Positions 5,919 through 11,794 of a stretch of DNA of 11,794 nt are shown here, piece after piece. Origin of the DNA: Bacillota bacterium (lineage in GTDB: Bacteria; Bacillota; Clostridia; Lachnospirales; Cellulosilyticaceae). The position numbers and the translations under genes are program-made. The notes beneath the pieces were generated by a model, which ran no database searches, was not told where the DNA came from, and saw only the letters and a list, made by a program, of their open reading frames with translations. Positions within the stretch are counted from its first letter, which is position 1. The number at the start of each line of letters is the position of its first letter. Location of the stretch: contig JAEXBC010000306.1 in assembly GCA_023457875.1 (NCBI GenBank), positions 1-11,794 of the forward strand, given 5' to 3'.

Positions 5919-6941
5919 TTATAATACTGCCTCAATTTTAAGATTTTTTTCTACTGATAAATCAATAAACTCATTATCAATACATACAACAGGTCTAGAT
6001 AATGCAGATTTATTAATCATCACAATACGCCCGACAGTCTGATTGCTTAATCTGACCTTGTTATTAATATACGTGGTGACAGCATGCTCTAAAAATGGTA
6101 ACAGGAATTTAGGATTGTATTTCTGGAAACCTTCATCCTCAAATAGTTCTATCACTTGAAAAGGACACACGCCTTTTCGGTAGACTCTATCTGAGGTCAT
6201 CGCATCATAGACATCTGCAATAGCCACGATTTTTGCATAATCATCTATTTGCTCATCTAATAATCCCGCTGGATAACCTGTACCATCACATTTCTCATGA
6301 TGCATTAATGCTACCCTTTTAATACACTCACTAATATCTTCATGCTTTAAAACAGAATAACCTAAAAGGGTATGTGACTTAACAACGTTAAATTCCTCTG
6401 GCGATAAACAGGAGGGTTTCTTGATGATATCAATTGGAATTTTCATCTTGCCCACATCATGGAGTAAACCACACAAACATAAGGTTCTCTCCTCTTCTTT
6501 CGAGAACCCTAACCATTTTGCCATCACGTAGCAAATCAGAGCCACATTAAGAGAATGCACGTAGGTTAAATCATCATATACCCTTATATGATGAAGCATT
6601 TCAAAGACACGAAAGGAGGTATTTTTATCTATAATCAAGGCATCAAGTTCCTTGCTTAACCTTTCAATATTAATCTCACGATTTTTTGAAATCACATCAT
6701 TAATCATATTTTTAAACTCACGCACAGAGCGCACAAAGGCTTCATTAAAAGCCATAAAATCTTTAATGGATTCTATATAAACCATCATTTTTTTAACCTT
6801 GTGCATCTTTATTTTTGTAATCATAGCTCTTGTAAGATGAGTATTTTGAGGAATCAATAAGTTCCTTTTATGGTCATAAATGTCTTGGGCAACCATCATG
6901 CCTGGCTTTATACGATAAATAGGTAATTCTCTTTGCTGCAT
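5919..6941 (-). CDS. HD-GYP domain protein, probable cyclic-di-GMP phosphodiesterase
   Basis: A 340-residue cytoplasmic protein with no membrane segment. The N-terminal part (about 7-55) carries YRIKPGMMVAQDIYD and LLIPQNTHLT, the small domain often found before HD-GYP domains in clostridia. The HD-GYP domain covers about 115-290, with metal-ligand and catalytic residues His129, HDVGK (161-165), His190, and HHEKCDGTGYP (214-224), the signature of active cyclic-di-GMP hydrolases. IADVYDAMTSDRVYR (241-255) completes the core. A C-terminal segment (about 295-340) with VGRIVMIN and FIDLSVEKNLKI is a small beta-rich tail also common in this group. There is no receiver or PAS domain, so the input signal is unknown. 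AGGAGG (6953-6948) lies six bases before the ATG. It is 23 bases after mgsA and probably co-transcribed with it. Confidence 0.93.
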   Translation of the reverse strand: MQQRELPIYRIKPGMMVAQDIYDHKRNLLIPQNTHLTRAMITKIKMHKVKKMMVYIESIKDFMAFNEAFVRSVREFKNMINDVISKNREINIERLSKELDALIIDKNTSFRVFEMLHHIRVYDDLTYVHSLNVALICYVMAKWLGFSKEEERTLCLCGLLHDVGKMKIPIDIIKKPSCLSPEEFNVVKSHTLLGYSVLKHEDISECIKRVALMHHEKCDGTGYPAGLLDEQIDDYAKIVAIADVYDAMTSDRVYRKGVCPFQVIELFEDEGFQKYNPKFLLPFLEHAVTTYINNKVRLSNQTVGRIVMINKSALSRPVVCIDNEFIDLSVEKNLKIEAVL

Positions 6942-6964
6942 CTTATTCCTCCTATCTACAAAAG

Positions 6965-7456
6965 CTAACTCATCTCTTCATTGTTTGCATACGCTCTGGT
7001 ACGCATACGAATGCGTTTAGCATAGTCAATGATTTTTCGTTCATAAGTCTCTGACATGAGTGGTGACCTAATTAAAAAGTCAGCCGTAGATTGATTGGTT
7101 GCCACCGGAATATCATAAAGCGCAGCTATACGTAATAGTGCTTTTACATCTGGGTCATGAGGTTGTGAAGATAAAGGATCCCAAAAGAAAATCATAAAGT
7201 CAATTTTACATTCAACAATACGACAGCCTATTTGTTGATCACCACCTAATGGTCCACTATTAAATGCGGTTACAGGTAGTTCCGTGTTCTTAGCTATAAG
7301 CTTCGCTGTAGTTCCTGTGCCACACAAAAAATGTTTGCTGAGCATCTCTTTATTATTTTTTGCCCACTCAATCATATCACTTTTTCTATTATCATGCGCA
7401 ATAAGTGCAATACTTTTTTGTCTTTCCATTTTTACGATAGTATAATCATTTTCCAT
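6965..7456 (-). CDS. mgsA: Methylglyoxal synthase
   Basis: This enzyme converts dihydroxyacetone phosphate to methylglyoxal and phosphate, a glycolytic bypass that releases phosphate when sugar phosphates accumulate. The 163-residue protein matches the family across its length: IALIAHDNRK (16-25), GTGTTAKLI (46-54), NSGPLGGDQQIG (66-77) with the catalytic Asp73, FFWDPLSSQPHDPDVKALLR (90-109) with His100 and Asp103, and IPVATNQSTADFLI (116-129). These correspond to E. coli Asp71, His98 and Asp101 with an offset of two. AGGTGAT lies just upstream of the ATG at 7456. It is 47 bases past the helicase stop with no terminator between, and 23 bases ahead of the HD-GYP gene, so an operon is likely. 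Confidence 0.96.
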   Translation of the reverse strand: MENDYTIVKMERQKSIALIAHDNRKSDMIEWAKNNKEMLSKHFLCGTGTTAKLIAKNTELPVTAFNSGPLGGDQQIGCRIVECKIDFMIFFWDPLSSQPHDPDVKALLRIAALYDIPVATNQSTADFLIRSPLMSETYERKIIDYAKRIRMRTRAYANNEEMS

Positions 7457-7503
7457 CTGCTATCACCTAGTCCTTAGTTTTCTACATTTTGCTGATAATT
7501 TTA

Positions 7504-10017
7504 TTATACTAGATTTGACATCATTTCACCATAACGATTTACTATTTTATACTTCTTTTCAATTTTATCTACTAATATGCTTTTTTTTGCTTCTTGATGA
7601 TAAGAAATATAAAGTTTTTTTCTTGCTCTTGTCATGGCAACATAAAATAACCGCATTTCCTCTGTTAATTTATTCTCCATCACACTTCGCTTAGAAGGAA
7701 ATACACGGTCATTACAGCCAGCAATATACACCTCATCAAACTCAAGACCCTTGGCTTGATGCACAGTAATAATGGGAATGCGATCTTTAAAAAGCTCTGA
7801 TTGTTCTATCTCACTATAATGAAGTGCTGAAAATGTCAGCAGATTAATCACATTATCCTGAACTGAAAGTGCACTGTCTTCAAGAAATTCTGCAATGCGG
7901 TACAATTGGCGCATCAGCTTAAGCTGAGATGCGTCATAATAGTCTTTAAAATCGCAAGTATTCATCAAATAGGTTAAGCTTTCTGTTATCCGATGGGTAC
8001 AAAGATAGTGTCTAAGCTGGTTTAGTTTTTCCTTATATTCTATGACATAACAATAATAGGCTTCTATCTTTTCCAAACGCTCTTGCTGTTTACTTGCGAT
8101 TTTGCGCATAAGATGGGTGAGCACTTCACTGGTTGCTAAGATGTCTTGCATAGCATTGTGGTTGGGAGATGTTTGGGCTTCTATCAACTTAGCTAGGGTA
8201 TCTAGCTTATGATTACTTAATTTGGGATAAACCTTATAGGCTAAGTCCAATGTATCATAAACAGGCAAATCCTTGATAGCTGGCAAATGATATCGACTTA
8301 ACATACTTGAAATGATTTGCATATCATAGTTTACATTGTGCCCTACAATCACGCAGTTCTCTATAAAGTCCAGTAGCTCTTTTAAGGCAACTAAGGGATC
8401 AAGTCCTTCCTTTTCTAACTGCTTATCACTAAAGCCGTGTATGAAATAGGAGTTTCCAACGGACTTGGTGGGCTTAAGTAGCACATTTAACCTTTTAAGT
8501 ATGCCATCTTTTCCATAACGTATGGCGGCTATTTGAACAATATCATCCTGTAGTGTGGAAAGGCCTGTTGCCTCCACATCTAAAACAACAATCTGATTGT
8601 TTCCATAAGCTTCAAATAGAGGACTATAGGGATCTTTTGTCTCCATACGAAACCAATCATGCAAATTTAAATAACACGGCTTTGTATTTCTAAGTTCGTT
8701 TAAAAGCCATGTTGGTATATCTAGATAGGGATGTTCACTCATTTTTAATAAAGCATGACTATTTCTGTCATTAATACTGTACTCAAAAAAGGCTAAAAGC
8801 TCCTTTATCTCTTTTCTTCTAAAAAACTTGGTATCTTCAATCACCGTACAAGGAATATTTGCCTTCATAAAGGCTTGGGCAATTTTCTTTGAGTACTCAT
8901 TCGTTCGAGTTAGTACAGCAATACTTGCCCCACGTGCTTTACTAGCCTTAACAGCAAGTTCAAGCATATTTATTTCCTGAGCTTTACTTTCTGCTTCAAG
9001 AAGGGTGATAGGCTCCCCTTCACATGTTGCCTTTGTGTAGCACGTGATGGGGTATAAGCGGCTACTTGCAATATAATCATTGGCTGCATCAAGTAAAGTC
9101 TTAGTGGTGCGATAGTTGATGGATAAATGTATTTCTAGCGGGTGATAATCTCTTCGATAATCCTTAGTCATCTGACTTGGCTGTGAACCGCGCCACTCAT
9201 AGATGGTTTGATTAAAATCACCAAATAGTGAAAGCTGCTTATCGGCTAGCCTTTTTATGATGGTATATTCTCTGCAGCTTGTATCCTGCATTTCATCGAT
9301 TTGAATCACCCCAAAACGATTTTGCCATCTTCTTTGGATCTCTGGCTGTTCTAATAAATACTGGGCTTCCACAACTAGGTCCATAAAGTCAATACAATTA
9401 CTTTCCTTTAAATAACCACTATAGGCTTTAAGTAGCTTTAAACCAAACCTCTTTATAAATGGGGTATGGCTACTTCTATCTGAAAGGCCATAATCAAGTG
9501 AAGACTTAAAATAATCCTCGGCAATTTCATCGTAGGCATAGCGTTTTTCTATTGGAAAAGTTAAACTATGTCTTTTTATATTTTCAAAAAAACGAAGAAG
9601 ATTGGGATAAAACAATGCCTCATCATTGATTCCATTTTTTTCAACAATTTTTTGCAAAATGGCTTGGCTATCCACTTCGTCAACTAAATTACAGGGAAAG
9701 GAAAAATGAGAGCTGGCTTTTTCGTGATTAATCAAATCATAACAAAAGGAATGGAAGGTTTTAACGGAGATTTGATTGATGGCCTCGGGTATGTATAAGC
9801 CCATACGCGTTTGCATTTCTTTAGCAGCTTTATTGGTAAAGGTTAGACATAAAATCTGCTCAGGTAAAACCCCATGCTTAATAAAATGGGCACTACGCAT
9901 TGCCATAACCTTTGTTTTCCCCGTTCCTGCAGGAGCCAATACCAGTAGGTTTTGATCTAATGTATTTACTACCTGTTTTTGCTGCGGATTTAAGGTCTGA
10001 TAATCCTTCTCAAACAT
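7504..10017 (-). CDS. UvrD/PcrA-type superfamily 1 helicase with an internal DEDDh 3'-5' exonuclease domain
   Basis: An 837-residue protein. Helicase motifs in order: Walker A APAGTGKT (28-35), Ia LTFTNKAAKEM (58-68), II DEMQD (241-245), III GDFNQTIYEWRG (266-277), IV NYRT (301-304), IVa AVLTRTN (367-373), V ITVHQAKGLEFD (750-761), VI EEMRLFYVAMTRARKKL (786-802). After FFRRKEIKELLAFF (398-411), where UvrD enters its 2B subdomain, a DEDDh exonuclease of the PolC/DnaQ-epsilon type sits at about 474-640. It has Exo I DVEATGL (Asp480, Glu482), Exo II GHNVNYD (Asp565), and Exo III His620 with Asp625. All four acidic residues and the His are present, so both activities look intact. The ATG at 10017 has an AAAGGAGTGAT ribosome binding site. 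It is the first gene of a probable operon with mgsA. It is not canonical PcrA; a DNA repair or recombination role is inferred. Confidence 0.94.
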   Translation of the reverse strand: MFEKDYQTLNPQQKQVVNTLDQNLLVLAPAGTGKTKVMAMRSAHFIKHGVLPEQILCLTFTNKAAKEMQTRMGLYIPEAINQISVKTFHSFCYDLINHEKASSHFSFPCNLVDEVDSQAILQKIVEKNGINDEALFYPNLLRFFENIKRHSLTFPIEKRYAYDEIAEDYFKSSLDYGLSDRSSHTPFIKRFGLKLLKAYSGYLKESNCIDFMDLVVEAQYLLEQPEIQRRWQNRFGVIQIDEMQDTSCREYTIIKRLADKQLSLFGDFNQTIYEWRGSQPSQMTKDYRRDYHPLEIHLSINYRTTKTLLDAANDYIASSRLYPITCYTKATCEGEPITLLEAESKAQEINMLELAVKASKARGASIAVLTRTNEYSKKIAQAFMKANIPCTVIEDTKFFRRKEIKELLAFFEYSINDRNSHALLKMSEHPYLDIPTWLLNELRNTKPCYLNLHDWFRMETKDPYSPLFEAYGNNQIVVLDVEATGLSTLQDDIVQIAAIRYGKDGILKRLNVLLKPTKSVGNSYFIHGFSDKQLEKEGLDPLVALKELLDFIENCVIVGHNVNYDMQIISSMLSRYHLPAIKDLPVYDTLDLAYKVYPKLSNHKLDTLAKLIEAQTSPNHNAMQDILATSEVLTHLMRKIASKQQERLEKIEAYYCYVIEYKEKLNQLRHYLCTHRITESLTYLMNTCDFKDYYDASQLKLMRQLYRIAEFLEDSALSVQDNVINLLTFSALHYSEIEQSELFKDRIPIITVHQAKGLEFDEVYIAGCNDRVFPSKRSVMENKLTEEMRLFYVAMTRARKKLYISYHQEAKKSILVDKIEKKYKIVNRYGEMMSNLV

Positions 10018-10049
10018 CCTATCACTCCTTTATCTTTTTCCCTAAGATA

Positions 10050-10078
10050 AATATATATGAACTACGCCGTCTATGCAA
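10050..10078 (-). promoter_or_regulatory. Possible promoter of the helicase gene
   Basis: TTGCAT (10078-10073) and TATATT (10055-10050) on the minus strand are 17 bases apart. The -35 match is weak, the -10 good. It overlaps the inverted repeat TATGC-AAATA-GCATA (10072-10086), a possible operator. Confidence 0.4.
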
Positions 10079-10103
10079 ATAGCATACCGCGGCAGCACTT
10101 CAC

Positions 10104-10132
10104 TTGCTAAGTCCTACTAATTGTGCTATACT
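10104..10132 (+). promoter_or_regulatory. Sigma-A promoter of the methyltransferase operon, with extended -10
   Basis: TTGCTA (10104-10109) and TATACT (10127-10132) are 17 bases apart, and TGC directly before the -10 gives an extended TGn motif. Transcription would start near 10139, giving a leader of about 44 bases. This places the longer in-frame GTG at 10123 upstream of the transcript. Confidence 0.7.
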
Positions 10133-10182
10133 TTTCACCAAGAAATTTCATAATAAGTCATAAAACAATATTGGAGAATCCT

Positions 10183-11334
10183 ATGAACCAACTGCTTGAG
10201 CTTATCTCACACGCCATCAATCAACAAACCTTTATACGCTGCATTTGGAGTAATCCAAGACGCCAAGAGTTTTCTAAAAAAATCACGCTAAAACCTGTAA
10301 TCATTAAAAAAGAGTCTCTGCTTCAACTTGCTCGTACTAAAGAAAAAATGGAATATCACGAAAACATAACCCAAGGGGAGCTTGAAGTCTTTTTACAAGA
10401 AGAAGGCATGGCCTATAAGCAAGTACAACTTTACACTAGTACACAGGATTATCAAATTTTATTAAATAAAAAGGGCGAAGCACATATCAAAAAGCAACCC
10501 CCTACGCTAAGCTTACCAGCTTCTCTTTCTCATAATAGACAAAAAAACTATATTTTAGACACACCCTCCTCTGCACCTTTTCTAAAGGCCCTTGGTCTTA
10601 TGGATGAAAATGGACAGATTAAACCCTCTAAGTATGATAAGTATAAGCAAATCAATCGTTATCTAGAGATCGTTTCGGATAGTTTATGTGATTATCCTAT
10701 GGACTTCTTGCGTATTGTGGACTTTGGTTGCGGTAAGTCCTATTTAACCTTTGCACTGTATCATTACTTAACTGTTCTTTTAGGAAAAAAAGTGGAGATT
10801 ATTGGTTTAGATTTAAAGGAGGATGTGATTGCCTTTTGTAATGATTTAGCCAAAGACCTTGACTACTCAAATCTTCATTTTCAGGTGGGTGATATTGGCA
10901 AGTACACCACGAATCAGCAAATAGATATGGTGGTATCACTACATGCCTGTAATACAGCCACAGATGCTGCCCTTGAAAAGGCCATTCTTTGGGGAACAAA
11001 AATTATTTTTGCTGTACCTTGCTGTCATCATGAGGCTTATACACAGATTGAAAATAGTATACTTTCTCCCATTTTAAAACATGGCATCTTAAAAGAACGT
11101 ATCGCTGCTCTTGTAACAGATGGTCTTCGTGCTCAACTTCTCGAGGCCTATGGCTATAAGGTCAATCTCATTGAATTTGTGGATATGGCACATACCCCAA
11201 AAAACATTTTAATGAAGGCCATTTTAAAGTCCCATCCTACTTTTAATAAGGAAAGCTTTGCACTTTATCAAGAGACAGCCCATTTTCTCAATCTCAATTT
11301 GTGTTTAGAAAGAAGTCTGAAGACAAAAAAATAA
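10183..11334 (+). CDS. Class I SAM-dependent methyltransferase, Methyltransf_32 type (METTL25/RRNAD1-like)
   Basis: A 383-residue cytoplasmic protein. The first 150 residues are a family-specific N-terminal region without a motif I recognise. The Rossmann-type methyltransferase follows: motif I VDFGCGKSYLT (179-189), acidic SAM-ribose strand IIGLDLKEDVI (206-216), then SLHACNTATDAAL (252-264), AVPCCHHEAY (277-286) and a late HTPKN (337-341). The HACxTATDxAL, PCCxHE and HTPKN blocks characterise the Methyltransf_32 group, which includes eukaryotic METTL25 and RRNAD1. The bacterial substrate is not known to me; RNA is possible. The ATG at 10183 is preceded by GGAG with a 6-base gap. A GTG 60 bases upstream overlaps the -10 box and is rejected. 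It is divergent from the helicase and 20 bases ahead of the next gene. Confidence 0.88.
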   Translation: MNQLLELISHAINQQTFIRCIWSNPRRQEFSKKITLKPVIIKKESLLQLARTKEKMEYHENITQGELEVFLQEEGMAYKQVQLYTSTQDYQILLNKKGEAHIKKQPPTLSLPASLSHNRQKNYILDTPSSAPFLKALGLMDENGQIKPSKYDKYKQINRYLEIVSDSLCDYPMDFLRIVDFGCGKSYLTFALYHYLTVLLGKKVEIIGLDLKEDVIAFCNDLAKDLDYSNLHFQVGDIGKYTTNQQIDMVVSLHACNTATDAALEKAILWGTKIIFAVPCCHHEAYTQIENSILSPILKHGILKERIAALVTDGLRAQLLEAYGYKVNLIEFVDMAHTPKNILMKAILKSHPTFNKESFALYQETAHFLNLNLCLERSLKTKK

Positions 11335-11354
11335 CCTTAAAAGGTGGTGAATTC

Positions 11355-11794
11355 ATGCTTAATCTTCCTCCACAAGCCTTATTGTTGGATATCGAAACAA
11401 GTGGCCTAAGTAAAGAAAAAGATGTAATCATTAGTATTGGCATCTATTATAAAGACGATTCAGGTATACTAAAGCATAAAAACTGGTTTCTAGAGCATCC
11501 TGATGAGGAAGCTCCTTTACTTCAAGAATTCACCCAGTTTATCAAAAAGAGTCAAACACTCTACTCCTATAAAGGAAAAGTGTTTGACTATCCTTTTTTA
11601 CTTAGCCGTATGCGCTTTCATCAAATAAATACCGAGTCCTTTCAAAGGCTTAAATTAGTCGACTGTTATCCTGCCTTAAAATACTTTGGAAAGACAAGGG
11701 AAAGCTTAGAAAAGCAAACCACCTATCAAAGGAAAAGCTCTTGTAGCGGAAGGGATGTGATTAAGCTTTATCATACCTATGTAAAATCCAAAGA
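11355..11794 (+). CDS. YprB-like RNase H-fold exonuclease domain protein (3' end outside window)
   Basis: The first 146 codons of a gene that runs off the window. LLLDIETSGLS (9-19) gives the first two acidic ligands (Asp12, Glu14), SYKGKVFDYPFLLSRM (71-86) gives an Exo II-like Asp78, and LVDCYPALKYFGK (101-113) with SGRDVIKLYHTY (131-142) fits the YprB/RNase_H_2 family pattern (HxDLL..., then SG...LY..Y). Such proteins are predicted 3'-5' exonucleases of the DEDD class; the final acidic residue is not visible here. An AAGGTGGTGA ribosome binding site (11341-11350) precedes the ATG. The gene starts 20 bases after the methyltransferase stop and is almost certainly in the same operon. Confidence 0.82.
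   Translation, partial: MLNLPPQALLLDIETSGLSKEKDVIISIGIYYKDDSGILKHKNWFLEHPDEEAPLLQEFTQFIKKSQTLYSYKGKVFDYPFLLSRMRFHQINTESFQRLKLVDCYPALKYFGKTRESLEKQTTYQRKSSCSGRDVIKLYHTYVKSK

Noticed and set aside
5919..5945. Possible terminator after the HD-GYP gene
   Set aside because: Only a short GTATT/AATAC stem is present just past the stop, with no U tract, so I do not call a terminator.
10123..10182. GTG start giving 20 extra residues on the methyltransferase
   Set aside because: The GTG overlaps the extended -10 promoter element and has no ribosome binding site. The ATG at 10183 has GGAG at good spacing.
10799..10999. Minus-strand frame of 66 codons
   Set aside because: It is antisense to the conserved core of the methyltransferase and has no independent support.

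Overview
The window reads as chromosomal DNA from a low-GC, Gram-positive, spore-former-type Firmicute, most likely a clostridium of the Lachnospirales. Supporting signs are AT-rich codon use, strong AGGAGG-type ribosome binding sites, TTGACA/TATAAT-like promoters, a T-box leader, an ECF transporter, an HD-GYP protein and a PF13189 cytidylate kinase-like protein. I did not try to name a species. I see no rRNA, tRNA, insertion sequence, prophage, CRISPR array or attachment site. It looks like core chromosome rather than an accessory island.

Layout. 1-1078 (minus): the 5' part of miaB, cut by the window edge, with a good promoter at 1336-1364 and an unusually long purine-rich leader. 1461-1607 (plus): an unrecognised 48-residue hydrophilic protein. 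It converges on a four-gene ECF transporter operon, with a bidirectional terminator between them at 1691-1737. 1750-4758 (minus): the operon, in transcription order S component, ATPase, ATPase, EcfT. It is preceded by a complete T-box riboswitch with its own promoter (4868-5172). 5190-10017 (minus): cytidylate kinase-like protein, HD-GYP cyclic-di-GMP phosphodiesterase, methylglyoxal synthase, and a UvrD/PcrA-type helicase with a DEDDh exonuclease domain inside it, transcribed in the order helicase, mgsA, HD-GYP, kinase. 10018-10182: a divergent promoter region. 10183-11794 (plus): a Methyltransf_32-type SAM methyltransferase, then the start of a YprB-like RNase H-fold exonuclease, cut by the window edge.

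How the genes work together. The ECF genes form a dedicated uptake system. Its transcription should rise when one tRNA is uncharged. The S component looks TrpP-like, but three features of the T-box favour tRNA-Met over tRNA-Trp, so methionine or a precursor is the better substrate guess. The two ATPases carry complementary departures from consensus (LSKGE signature in one, His-to-Gln switch in the other). These would fall in the same composite nucleotide site and leave the other site canonical. The helicase, methyltransferase and RNase H-like genes form a divergent group that could all act on nucleic acids, but a shared pathway is only inference.

The points most worth a second look are the helicase-exonuclease architecture, the T-box specificity and the asymmetric ATPase pair. 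I found no clear evidence of a wholly new system.
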